Positions 1-7,379 of a stretch of 10,853 nucleotides of DNA are shown here, in pieces. Where the stretch lies: the NCBI GenBank assembly GCA_001275005.1, contig JWZX01001510.1, positions 1 through 10,853 of the forward strand, read 5' to 3'. Made by a program: the position numbers and the translations under genes. The DNA comes from Chrysochromulina tobinii (taxonomy: Eukaryota > Haptophyta > Prymnesiales > Chrysochromulinaceae). The notes beneath the pieces were generated by a model. That model had not been told where the DNA came from. It made no database searches and was given only the letters and a program-made list of their open reading frames with translations. Numbering within the stretch: position 1 is the first letter of the stretch; each line of letters starts with the position of its first letter.

Positions 1-83
1 GCGCGACTCTGTTTCCTCGTGCAGTCGTGCTTCCAAAAGGGGAACGTTTCGTCAGTTTAGTTTCATTTCGTTTCCGAGCACAG

Positions 84-174
84 TCCCGGCTCCCCCCGAT
101 GACTTTTTACCGGTACTGTCCCCCGGTGTCTTTTTACCCCGGCTCCCCCCGGTGTCTTTTTACCGGTACCCTGT
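84..174 (+). repeat. Cluster of three ACCGGTA-family repeats upstream of the DUF3431-like gene
   Basis: Three imperfect copies lie head to tail: 84-119, about 117-138 (partial) and 137-174. The full unit reads roughly as a CCCGGCTCCCCCC block, then GGTGTC or GATGAC, then CTTTTTACCGGTAC. The last copy ends 34 bp before the ATG at 208. The 17-mer CTTTTTACCGGTACTGT at 103-119 recurs exactly at 7727-7743. The repeat is seen directly. A promoter or 5' leader role is inferred from its position 5' of several genes. Confidence 0.8.
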
Positions 175-207
175 GGCGGCTCCCACTTTTCCAGTGTTTA
201 CAGTCGC

Positions 208-1452
208 ATGGCAAAAGTACCTTTGCCAACCCTCGGCCAACCCTCGGCCTTCTTGCAATGGGTCGAACAGACAGACTCGGGCGGTCTCTCGCCTACGCAG
301 CTCGCCTTCGCTGCTGCTCGCAAGGGCGAACCGTATTGGGTGAAAAATCACATCTGCAACGAAACGAAGTGCTACACGTATCCGGCCGCAGTGTCGTTGA
401 ACCGTGCGCTGCAGATCGTGCAAAGCTGGGAACAGCAGCGCCTCCGAATGGCAGAGCTCAACACAAGCATAGAACGTGCCCTCGGGTGGGATCTGGCTTT
501 CCAAGCCACCCATAAGATGCAGCGCGCGCAGGAGGCAGCGCGCAAACACCAGCGCAACGCAAGCGCTGCGACACTCATTCACGTGGTGATCTCCATTCTT
601 GAGAACGACCTGCCGGGATTTGCGCACGCTATCCTCCAGCGCAGGGATCCGCGCGTGAGGCTCGTCGTGTACAATAAGCTCGCCAGCCTGAATGTGAGCG
701 CCACCACCATCGACGCCCATGGCAACGAGCAGCACAATGTGCCGTTCAAGACCCAGCACCTTCGCAATTGCTTTACCTACGTGGAGTATGTGGATCAGCA
801 CTACGAGAATTTGCCCGACGTTGCCATCTTGACAAAAACCAACATGGTGAGCACCACGACCATGGACTTTATGATCAAAACGGCGACGAGCAACATGCAT
901 CATGTCGACTCTTACCCATGGCCAGAGTGGGGGGGTCGCACGCTCACAAAAGTCCGCTGTCATCCGCGCTGGGCGTGGTCACCCTTATATCGGCAGCTGT
1001 GCCCGTGCCCGTGCCAATCTTCTCCATGCGTCGATGGGCCAGCCCGCTGTACGACCCGATATCAAGGAAATCAATGGGATACTTATCATGGCTGCATCTT
1101 CAACTGTCGCTCCAAGTTGATTCATCAGATCGTCGACTGGATGCAAGATGATGAGCACATAAATCGTGCCGGCCGGCCGCGATCATTAGTCGAGGAGGTC
1201 TTCTCGGAAGGGATCTTTGCCTATTCGCGGACGATCCTGCGCCAGCACCCGCACCACCTGTACAAAGCATGGAAGCACGAACTCGCCCAGAGGGGCGACG
1301 AGGGCGGGCATCAGGAATGTCTCGACGAGTGGGCCACCTTGTTCGACGAGCCTGGTGACGATCCGTGGGGCCGCGACGCCACGACCAGCGTGCCGGTTTG
1401 GAAGGCAAGTCCGAGTCGACTTCTTTACACGCCGATTGGCGTCATCGCCTAA
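208..1452 (+). CDS. DUF3431-like protein (putative glycosyltransferase-like)
   Basis: This is a 414-residue intron-free frame. The start is the first ATG after in-frame stops at 58-60 and 100-102. Residues about 123-360 resemble the DUF3431 family: a beta-strand opening LIHVVISILENDLPGF, then RLVVYNK near 151-157, then a YVEYVDQHYENLPDVAIL stretch near 191-208, which matches the family's pattern of aromatic residues followed by NLPDV. Near 330-360, FAYSRTILRQHP followed by LYKAW matches the family's C-terminal Ser-Arg...Ile-Arg-x-His-Pro...Tyr pattern. DUF3431 has no firmly established activity; family members often lie near carbohydrate genes, so a glycosyltransferase-like role is inference. 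No signal peptide or membrane anchor is visible. Residues about 248-300 are rich in Cys, Pro and Arg and look unlike the rest, so a compensated frameshift is possible there. The gene is convergent with the GT61-like gene, with about 300 bp between stop codons. Confidence 0.6.
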   Translation: MAKVPLPTLGQPSAFLQWVEQTDSGGLSPTQLAFAAARKGEPYWVKNHICNETKCYTYPAAVSLNRALQIVQSWEQQRLRMAELNTSIERALGWDLAFQATHKMQRAQEAARKHQRNASAATLIHVVISILENDLPGFAHAILQRRDPRVRLVVYNKLASLNVSATTIDAHGNEQHNVPFKTQHLRNCFTYVEYVDQHYENLPDVAILTKTNMVSTTTMDFMIKTATSNMHHVDSYPWPEWGGRTLTKVRCHPRWAWSPLYRQLCPCPCQSSPCVDGPARCTTRYQGNQWDTYHGCIFNCRSKLIHQIVDWMQDDEHINRAGRPRSLVEEVFSEGIFAYSRTILRQHPHHLYKAWKHELAQRGDEGGHQECLDEWATLFDEPGDDPWGRDATTSVPVWKASPSRLLYTPIGVIA

Positions 1453-1478
1453 AAACTCATCGTGTTCACATGACAAGA

Positions 1479-1716
1479 GCACTCTGCGAGTAGCCACCGT
1501 AGCCCGTTGTAGCCCGTGGCCGTGCCTTCCTGCGTGCCTTTGGCCGGAACACGGTCGTTCTTTAACGGTTACCTGACCCCCACTACATGTCAGGGCTACA
1601 TGTATTACATGTAACCTTGCTATTACCCCCCGCGCTGGGCGCACACGACACGACACCGGTAAGAAACATGGCGAAACCGAACGACCGAAAGCGTAAAGTC
1701 CTACGCAGACGCGATT
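1479..1716 (+). repeat. Left copy of a direct repeat flanking the GT61-like gene
   Basis: This copy matches 3652-3840 in the same orientation. Shared blocks in order are GCACTCTGCGAG (1479 and 3652), CGTGCCTTCCTGCGTGCC (1521 and about 3683), GGCCGGAACACGGTCGTTC (1542 and 3717), ACCCCCACTACATGT (1576 and 3750) and ACGCAGACGCGATT (1703 and 3827). The left copy is longer, mainly from extra sequence around 1640-1690. It fills almost all of the gap between the two convergent genes and carries three ACATGT hexamers at 1585, 1598 and 1607. No coding sequence is supported in it. It could be a dispersed non-autonomous repeat or a shared 3' or regulatory element. Confidence 0.8.
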
Positions 1717-1751
1717 ATGTTTCAAAAAGGACCAAATCGTGCGTTTTGCGT

Positions 1752-3323
1752 TCACCTCCGCCATGGCAATATGCCGCTCGATGAGTTTCCATTCAGCTCC
1801 ACCAGCTTGCTCCGAGTTAGCGGCCTGAAGCTGCCAGCCTCCCGATCGTTACCGAACATGCGCCACTGCGTCTGCATAAGCGCGGCGTTCAGCAAGACCG
1901 CGAGACGGCCTGCATGGAGCTTGAAACCTTTATTGTGTTTCCAGCGCAATAAATAGTTGTACTGCGGATGCTTAGGGATTGTATCGTCCGGCATCGTCTC
2001 GTTGAGAAAGACCGGGTACGCATAGTGCTTATGCCGGCTATCCCAGGTCCATGTAACACTCTCCATGTTGTTGTTGGAGCCGGGGCGGCCAGAGAGCGTT
2101 TCGGAGTACCACACGGACAAATAGATGTTTGAGGCACCGTCGGGCAGGTGCGTGCACGAAAACGCCGTGCCGCCGCACACGGTGATGCAGATGGAGTAAC
2201 GCTGTAGCATCTGCACCTCGTCCCAAAGCGTCTCTCCCGACCAAGACCACTCGTCGATTGGCACGTCGAACGTCGCGCGAAGGGTCTCCAAGGTCTCCTT
2301 CGCGTTTAACGCCATCCTGTTGGCGCCGCCATTGTGTGCGCCGCCCGCTTGGGTGCCCCCCTTGTTGATAAAGATGATCCGCTGCTTTGGAGGGCGAGCG
2401 CGTGGGTTGATGCCGATCCCAGCAAGCCAATAGTGCATGAACTTGCCCCAGCTCTCCGGCGGATGGCGACGCGACGAGCCGTGAAGCGTCCCGTCGCCCG
2501 CCAGAAGCGACCTGTAGCAAGTAGTGCGTTTCCCTGGTGGTGGAAAGTTCCTGAGAACCTTCGACTCGTTACGGTACTGGTCCGAGAGGCCGCGCATCAG
2601 CGTCTGAAAGTGAGGACACTTGATGCCCGTTGGCCCTCCGCGGACGTTACGCTCGCATGGTGTGTCGCTCATCAGCACGTGCACGTCGCGCGAGACCAGC
2701 CCAACAACATCCATCGCGTGCCAGATGGCATAGATGTACTCAGCGTACATGTGCCCGACAGCATTATGCCAGGGCCCGATCGGCTGGCGGTAGTAGTGCA
2801 GGCCGCTGACCCAAGCCACGTTCGACGGGATTAGCCCATCGATGACCTGAACATGGAAGCCTTCGTTGAAGCCAGAGGAGTATGTTACTGCCGCTCGAAA
2901 CTCAGTCTGAACGTGTGGGTCCTCATGCGGGCCCGCCCCTGTTCGGCTGCCCACGTTGGTCCATGTAGGTGGCTCAGCGAGGTCTGGGTGCCGATGATAC
3001 TGCCAAATTCCAGATTTGGAACCCTTCTTGTTATAGCACAGGTTCTTGAACATGCACGTGCGCTCTTCCGCCCGGGTAGGCTCATCCTCACCGCCATAGC
3101 ACACATGCGAGCTCACTGCCATTTCGAGGTTGCGAAGAATGGAAGGCTGAAAAGCTGAGAGAGCGGCTCCGAGAGGCGCCGCCCTTCTTGAAGCGGCCTC
3201 GTCATTCAGGCTGGCCGCGGGCTCACTCTTCGCAGTCGTCGCCCTGCAACCGCCGGGCATCACGGTATCACCCTTTGCCCTGCAACGAGCCTGCCAGTCC
3301 CTCGTGCTCGGCTCTGTTGGCAT
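1752..3323 (-). CDS. GT61-like glycosyltransferase (EOGT/XylT-type superfamily)
   Basis: Starting at the internal Met at 3323 gives 523 residues. The frame stays open to 3491, but those extra 56 codons run through the ACCGGTA repeat, so the longer start is less likely. An alternative Met lies at 3260. Numbering from 3323, a conserved-looking central part includes WHNAVGHMYAEYIYAIWHAM (185-204). Then follow RIIFINKGGT (315-324) and a C-terminal module EVQMLQRYSICITVCGGTAF (369-388) continuing to HLPDG. The order basic-strand, then E-x-Q, then a hydrophobic strand with a G-G-T/A turn, then a F/H-L-P-x-G-A loop is typical of GT61 C-termini. GT61 enzymes transfer sugars such as GlcNAc or xylose in the ER or Golgi. 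The exact donor and acceptor cannot be read here. No signal anchor is visible, so a 5' exon may be missing. Several Asn-x-Ser/Thr sites are present. Confidence 0.6.
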   Translation of the reverse strand: MPTEPSTRDWQARCRAKGDTVMPGGCRATTAKSEPAASLNDEAASRRAAPLGAALSAFQPSILRNLEMAVSSHVCYGGEDEPTRAEERTCMFKNLCYNKKGSKSGIWQYHRHPDLAEPPTWTNVGSRTGAGPHEDPHVQTEFRAAVTYSSGFNEGFHVQVIDGLIPSNVAWVSGLHYYRQPIGPWHNAVGHMYAEYIYAIWHAMDVVGLVSRDVHVLMSDTPCERNVRGGPTGIKCPHFQTLMRGLSDQYRNESKVLRNFPPPGKRTTCYRSLLAGDGTLHGSSRRHPPESWGKFMHYWLAGIGINPRARPPKQRIIFINKGGTQAGGAHNGGANRMALNAKETLETLRATFDVPIDEWSWSGETLWDEVQMLQRYSICITVCGGTAFSCTHLPDGASNIYLSVWYSETLSGRPGSNNNMESVTWTWDSRHKHYAYPVFLNETMPDDTIPKHPQYNYLLRWKHNKGFKLHAGRLAVLLNAALMQTQWRMFGNDREAGSFRPLTRSKLVELNGNSSSGILPWRR

Positions 3324-3415
3324 TTCTTCGCTTTTGCCACGCAGAGGTGCCTGATAGGTGCGCGGTCGATTGTGTAGGATTGTGCCATGTACCGGTAGCG
3401 TACTGTACCGGCACC

Positions 3416-3448
3416 GTACCGGTAAAAAGACACCGGGGGGAGCCGGGA
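3416..3448 (-). repeat. ACCGGTA-family repeat, minus orientation, upstream of the GT61-like gene
   Basis: This is a full-length copy reading, on the minus strand, TCCCGGCTCCCCCC then GGTGTC then TTTTTACCGGTAC. It lies about 93 bp upstream of the preferred minus-strand start at 3323 and points toward it. Further ACCGGTA cores follow at about 3389-3396. A promoter role is inference. Confidence 0.75.
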
Positions 3449-3559
3449 CACACATGGGACACACGGGACACGCGGACGCACAAAGGCACACAGACCAATC
3501 TCACAACCAACCAAACCCACCAACAACAAACACCCCGCACGTCAGCGCGACGACCGAAG

Positions 3560-3591
3560 CCGGTAAAAAGACACCGGGGGAGCCGGGACAC
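3560..3591 (-). repeat. ACCGGTA-family repeat, second minus-oriented copy
   Basis: On the minus strand this reads GTGTCCCGGCTCCCCC then GGTGTC then TTTTTACCGG. It is about 140 bp further upstream of the GT61-like gene than the 3416-3448 copy, in the same orientation. GGGACAC direct repeats surround both copies. A degenerate ACCGGTACCGGGG follows at about 3609-3622. Confidence 0.75.
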
Positions 3592-3651
3592 ACGGGACAC
3601 ATCGGTGTTACCGGTACCGGGGTATGCCCCCAGGACGGGCGGATGGTCTCG

Positions 3652-3840
3652 GCACTCTGCGAGAGCTCTCGTACATTTAGCCCGTGCCTTCCTGCGTGCC
3701 GTTGGCAATGGCCGTTGGCCGGAACACGGTCGTTCGCTTCACGTACCTTACCCCCACTACATGTGCATGTGATACATGTACCGGTAGCCCCACTATTGCC
3801 CCCGCGCTGACTGATGGTGAAGTCCAACGCAGACGCGATT
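3652..3840 (+). repeat. Right copy of the direct repeat flanking the GT61-like gene
   Basis: This copy matches 1479-1716 on the same strand, offset by about 2.12-2.18 kb, with short indels. It carries ACATGT hexamers at 3759 and 3773. The left copy sits between 3' ends, whereas this one sits between divergent 5' flanks. A simple shared terminator or promoter role therefore does not fit, and a dispersed repeat or the trace of a segmental duplication fits better. Confidence 0.8.
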
Positions 3841-3898
3841 TAGTGGGGAATTAGGGGGAATAGTGCAGCTACATGTATTGAGGTTCGTGTGTCTGTCT

Positions 3899-3921
3899 CG
3901 TGTGTCCGGCTCCCCCCGGTG
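3899..3921 (+). repeat. ACCGGTA-family repeat, truncated plus-oriented copy
   Basis: Only the GTCCGGCTCCCCCCGGTG half of the unit is present. The CTTTTTACCGGTAC half is missing. It is the first of three plus-oriented copies upstream of the S49 gene. Confidence 0.6.
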
Positions 3922-4097
3922 GAGCGGGAGGCTTAAGGAGGCGGCTGGGTCGGGTTCGCAGGGGGCGGCCTCTTCCGAGTCGGCCGCTGATTCGGTCGTC
4001 TCGCGGTCGCGCGGGCGGCCCTGCGCGCGGGTGCGTTGGTGGGCATGGGTGGGTTGGGATGGTTGTGAGGTTCGTCTGCCCTTGTGTCCCGTGTGTG

Positions 4098-4173
4098 TCC
4101 CGGCTCCCCCGGTGTCTTTATACCGGTCCCGTGTGTCCCGTGTGTGTCCCGGCTCCCCCGGTGTCTTTTCACA
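4098..4173 (+). repeat. Two tandem ACCGGTA-family repeats upstream of the S49 peptidase gene
   Basis: The copies are 4098-4128, ending CTTTATACCGGTC, and 4148-4173, ending TCTTTTCAC with the ACCGGTA core lost. Both have the TCCCGGCTCCCCC block and are preceded by GTGTGTCCC runs. They point toward the + strand gene whose ATG is at 4449, about 275 bp downstream. Confidence 0.7.
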
Positions 4174-4176
4174 GGA

Positions 4177-4332
4177 CTGAGCGGGCAGTAACAGTGCCAA
4201 AGCACCGGTTGTCGCGTCTGTCGTGTTACAAGTAACGTACACAGAACCGTCATGTAAGGTGTGTGTATCCTGAGCGGTAGTTTCAGTGCTGTAGCTTTGG
4301 TTGTCGCGTCTGTCGTGTTATTAACGTTCACA
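4177..4332 (+). repeat. Short tandem duplication in the S49 gene's 5' flank
   Basis: Two related units, about 4177-4242 and 4272-4332, share a TGAGCGG start and an identical 22-nt segment at 4207-4228 and 4299-4320. Both then run into AACGT(A/T)CACA. The spacing is 92 bp. Because it lies 120-270 bp before the S49 ATG, it may duplicate a regulatory region. Confidence 0.7.
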
Positions 4333-4448
4333 GGACGAGGCACGAGAGGCCTCGGCACGGGGATGTCTCCACTTTCCAGGGCGCTCGCCCGCCTCGACGT
4401 TGGGAGAAGTCGCCTCTCCAGGTTCTCGTCAAGGACCTCCCTCCATCC

Positions 4449-6269
4449 ATGAAGTCCACGATCATGCGCGCCATGCGCTGCTTGCAGCCATACAAAGCAT
4501 TGAACCCTCCAAGAGTGTTTGCCATGTTGCCCACTCGCGCCCTCTCCACGACGCCGAATCCCACCAAGGCTGGACTCGTGCCGCCAGAGCCCGCCGAAGT
4601 TGGCACACCAACCCTGCTGAGCCGTCCACACGAGCTGCTACAACACAAGGCGGACGAGCGAGCTCCGAGCTGGCACCGCTACTGCATGCTCGGCGGAGGC
4701 ACGCTAGCAGGCGGAGGTGGGATCGCACTCCTTGGCTACGCTCACCTCCAGTGGCTTATGCCGCTCGTCCCCGACCTCGCGGGCGTCTCGCTCCTTGGCA
4801 TCGGCGGCGCACTGCTCGCACGCGCGGCGAAGATGCCATCCAGTGCGAGTGACGGCGGTGCTACAGCGCCGCCGTCGGAGCGATCCCGAATGCGCCTCGC
4901 GCGCTCCGGCGGACGGTTCATTGCAGGAGGTCATGAGGGCTTTCAGATCGAGATCATCCCCCTGAACGACGAGCTACGCTACTCGAGCGCCGCCGCAGCG
5001 ATTGCGAGCGGCGGTCGCGATAGCACCGCCGATGGCGATGGTGCAGCTGGTGGTGGCAGCCCGGCCAAGCCGAAGACGTGCGGTGAGGCGGAAGAAGCTC
5101 TCAAACTCGCGGAGAAGGCGGAGCGCGAGGCTACGAACGCGGCGCGCACCAAGGCGGCGGCCGAGCTGGTCGCAAGTCTCAAGCAGCAGCTGAGCGAGGG
5201 CGCGCCCGCCCGCCGGCTGCGCCAGAAGCTCGAGCCTCGCCTCTTCGTCATCGATTTCGACACCCGCGCGCGTGCCTCGCGTGATGGCCGACCCGCAGCT
5301 CCACCCTCGACGCGCGCGCTTCTGGACGATCTACGCGAGCAGGTCAGCCTGCTCCTGCACGTGTGCTCGCCGTATGACGAGGTCGTGCTGCGCATTACGT
5401 CACCGGGTGGGCCTGTGACCGACTACGGGCTCGCCGCGGCCCACTTCGCTCGTCTGAAGACCGCGGGTGTGAAGACGACAGCTGTGGTCGACCTCGTCGC
5501 CGCCTCGGGAGGCTACATGATCGCGTGCGCGGCCTCGCAGCTGCTCGCGGCCCCGTTCGCGATCGTGGGCTCGATTGGTGTCGTTGCGCAGGCGCCCAAC
5601 GTGCACAGGCTGCTCGAGCAGAACGGCGTCGAGGTGGTCCAGCGAACGGCGGGCGAGTATAAGAGGACTATCCAGATCTTCCAGCCGAATACGGCCGATG
5701 GCCTGCGCAAGTTCGATGAGGAGCTCGCGCTGATCCACTCGGCATTCATAGGGCACGTGCAAGCGCACCGTGCCAACCTCGACCCGGCGAAAGTGTGCAC
5801 AGGCGAGTCGTGGCTGGCTACGCACGCGCTGCCGCTCGGACTCATAGATGGCCTCGCCACCTCCGACCAGTACATACGCGCCAAGCAGCAGGAGATGGAT
5901 GCCTACCTGCTGCGCCCGGCGCCGCCCAGGCGGCCGTCGGGTTTGATGGCGCTTCTCTCGCGCACGACCGACGCGATGCTGGACGTGGCCGATGCGGCTC
6001 GTGCAGCGCTGCCATTGGCGGGCAAGTTGATCAGCTGGACGCGCTCGAGCATCCCCTCCTCCCCCTCCTTCTTCACGGCGAGCCCTCGGGCGATCGCTGC
6101 TGACGTGGCGCACCAGACGCTGCATGAGGCGAGCGGGGCAACTTGCGGGGGCGCGGGCCCTGGGCTTGCTGCGTTGGGCGTTCAACCACCGCTGCTGAGG
6201 GCTGATGAATTCGGCGGCAGCGCACTCGAAGCTGATGCAGCGCGGGTTGGCGGCAATGGGCATTCGTGA
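4449..6269 (+). CDS. Membrane-anchored S49 family serine peptidase, SohB/SppA type, probably organellar
   Basis: The protein has 606 residues. The N-terminus (1-36) is basic, rich in Ser/Thr/Ala and lacks acids, with MLPTRALSTTPNP resembling a mitochondrial presequence cleavage region. Two hydrophobic stretches follow at about 80-98 and 101-124. A Gly/Ala-rich acidic linker leads to a charged probable coiled coil at about 211-262. The peptidase domain begins near 263 (PRLFVIDFD) and includes LRITSPGGPV (314-323), DLVAASGGYMIACAAS (348-363), then IVGSIGVVAQ (372-381) and AGEYKRTIQIF (401-411). Ser353 in ASGGY and Lys405 in EYKR form the Ser/Lys dyad; their 52-residue spacing equals that of Bacillus SppA (Ser147/Lys199). 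Such enzymes degrade membrane-embedded peptides and signal peptides. The C-terminal tail of about 120 residues is low-complexity. The start is the first Met before the presequence. No intron is seen. Mitochondrial rather than plastid location is inference. Confidence 0.85.
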   Translation: MKSTIMRAMRCLQPYKALNPPRVFAMLPTRALSTTPNPTKAGLVPPEPAEVGTPTLLSRPHELLQHKADERAPSWHRYCMLGGGTLAGGGGIALLGYAHLQWLMPLVPDLAGVSLLGIGGALLARAAKMPSSASDGGATAPPSERSRMRLARSGGRFIAGGHEGFQIEIIPLNDELRYSSAAAAIASGGRDSTADGDGAAGGGSPAKPKTCGEAEEALKLAEKAEREATNAARTKAAAELVASLKQQLSEGAPARRLRQKLEPRLFVIDFDTRARASRDGRPAAPPSTRALLDDLREQVSLLLHVCSPYDEVVLRITSPGGPVTDYGLAAAHFARLKTAGVKTTAVVDLVAASGGYMIACAASQLLAAPFAIVGSIGVVAQAPNVHRLLEQNGVEVVQRTAGEYKRTIQIFQPNTADGLRKFDEELALIHSAFIGHVQAHRANLDPAKVCTGESWLATHALPLGLIDGLATSDQYIRAKQQEMDAYLLRPAPPRRPSGLMALLSRTTDAMLDVADAARAALPLAGKLISWTRSSIPSSPSFFTASPRAIAADVAHQTLHEASGATCGGAGPGLAALGVQPPLLRADEFGGSALEADAARVGGNGHS

Positions 6270-7000
6270 CTCGACAGTGCCGGCGCTCGGCAAGCTCGTG
6301 TGAGCTCGTGAGGGTGGGCGAACTACAGCAGCAGGACACAGGCACGTGGCAGATGGAGGGAGGCGCCGCCGGTGACTTGACTTGAGAGGAACAATGGGAA
6401 GCTCCGTTAACCCGGATCCACACCGTCACACACAGACGACATGACACAACCATCACGATCACAAACCTGCGCTACACAAACCGAGCGAGACGCTACAACC
6501 ATCACATTAAATCGTATAGAGAGAGGGAAACTCGCGCACGTTCCAGTTGAGGTGTTGAGCGCGCACGCGCAGCGTCCCGTCTCCCGAACGACCGACGTTT
6601 CCCCGATCGCGGATGCCCATGCCGTCCCCGCGCTTCCGCGGGACCGACGACACGCCCGCACACGTCTGGTCGGCCGGACCGCACGGCACGACACCACCGC
6701 TCACGTGCACGTCTCGTCAGAATTTTAGATTTCCTATAATGATCGGACGTTCCGTTATATAATAAAAGTTATACACGAAAGGACTCACGCGCGGCTGCGG
6801 TGAGTAAAACCCGACGCGACTGCGCGCCGGGGGCTCCCCCTCCATAATACGATCCTCTCACATCGCATACTGGGCGCATACCGTACTGATTCACCTACTT
6901 CGCCGGCTTTTCGGTATACACCGTACGGGGTAGAAAAGTTTGTTTTGTCTCACCGGACCGTACCTAACGAGGCGGGCGACCATCGGGTGGCTGGAACTCC
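6270..7000. other. Intergenic region downstream of the S49 gene
   Basis: No gene is supported. About 6721-6780 is AT-rich compared with its surroundings and contains AATAAA at 6761-6766. That could be a polyadenylation signal, but it is nearly 500 bp past the S49 stop, so it may belong to another transcript. From 6780 to 6960 there is unique-looking sequence with GTAC and CCGTAC motifs. Short minus-strand frames at 6407-6710 match no known family and are not called. Confidence 0.5.
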
Positions 7001-7101
7001 CCCTTGGCAGGGGGCGGTTCGTTGGCCCCTCCCTACGTGCGGCCCCCACAAGTATAACGGCCTATACGGTCCGGGGTTCATCAGTGTGATGACACCCGGT
7101 G
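7001..7101 (+). repeat. First copy of a 100-110 bp direct repeat
   Basis: The copy begins CCCTTGGCAG and ends GATGACACCCGGTG. Its core, about 30 identical bases starting CTACGTGCGGCCCCCACAAG at 7033, is also found at 7245. It is non-coding as far as can be seen. Confidence 0.85.
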
Positions 7102-7203
7102 CGCTGATGTCGTTGGGGAGAGTCGCGGAGCGGTTCGCGTCATAGGGAATCTGCTGGTTTCCCCCCCCAAAAAGGATAGGAAATCCCACGTGACCCCCCC
7201 GCC

Positions 7204-7313
7204 CCCTTGGCAGAGGGCGGACCGTTGTAACCGTTGGACCCCCCCTACGTGCGGCCCCCACAAGTATAACGGCCAATACGGCCCGGGGTTCATCGGACTG
7301 ATGACACCCGGTG
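7204..7313 (+). repeat. Second copy of the 100-110 bp direct repeat
   Basis: The copy runs from CCCTTGGCAG at 7204 to CACCCGGTG at 7313. The offset to copy one is 203 bp at the left end and 212 bp in the core, because of a 9-bp insertion near 7225-7235. The 100 bp between copies includes TTTCCCCCCCC, GGATAGGAAAT and a CCCCCCC tract, similar to tracts at 8744-8776. Confidence 0.85.
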
Positions 7314-7379
7314 ACACCTTGATCCCCCCGGGTTAGGGGGGGTTTGTTATCGAGTTTGGGGGGGCGGTTTGTTATCAGG

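Larger units (their letters stand above)
3324..4448. other. Repeat-rich divergent intergenic region between the GT61-like and S49 genes
   Basis: No convincing gene is seen in these 1.1 kb. The region holds the GT61-like gene's 5' flank, two minus-oriented and three plus-oriented ACCGGTA repeats, the right copy of the 190-240 bp direct repeat and a short tandem duplication near 4177-4332. The flanks 3416-3540 and about 4050-4175 form an imperfect inverted repeat. The left arm runs from the GACACCGGGGG block through GGGACACAC runs to a CTCACAACCA tract, and the right arm carries the reverse complement of these in reverse order. Reading frames here are low-complexity Cys/Pro/Arg/Thr translations of the repeats and are not called. 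Confidence 0.7.

Noticed and set aside
160-963. 267-codon open frame on the minus strand
   Set aside because: It is antisense to the DUF3431-like gene and begins and ends without any recognisable domain.
1587-1784. Small + strand frame with a basic stretch after an internal Met at 1669
   Set aside because: It lies inside the direct repeat and overlaps the 3' end of the GT61-like gene. The other repeat copy does not preserve it.
3188-4242. Several 100-190 codon frames on both strands
   Set aside because: They translate the GGGACAC and CCCCCGGTG repeats into Thr/His/Arg/Pro/Cys low-complexity sequence and overlap one another.
5400-6293. 297-codon minus-strand frame
   Set aside because: It is the antisense shadow of the S49 peptidase in GC-rich DNA, rich in Arg/His/Gln.
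6407-6710. Minus-strand frames ending near 6407-6507, one with a VRAQHLNWNVREF stretch
   Set aside because: They look mildly protein-like, but they are short, have competing overlapping frames and match no family I can name.
7298-7313. Possible hammerhead ribozyme core (CTGATGA)
   Set aside because: The following helix and GAAA are absent, and the first repeat copy has GTGATGA instead.
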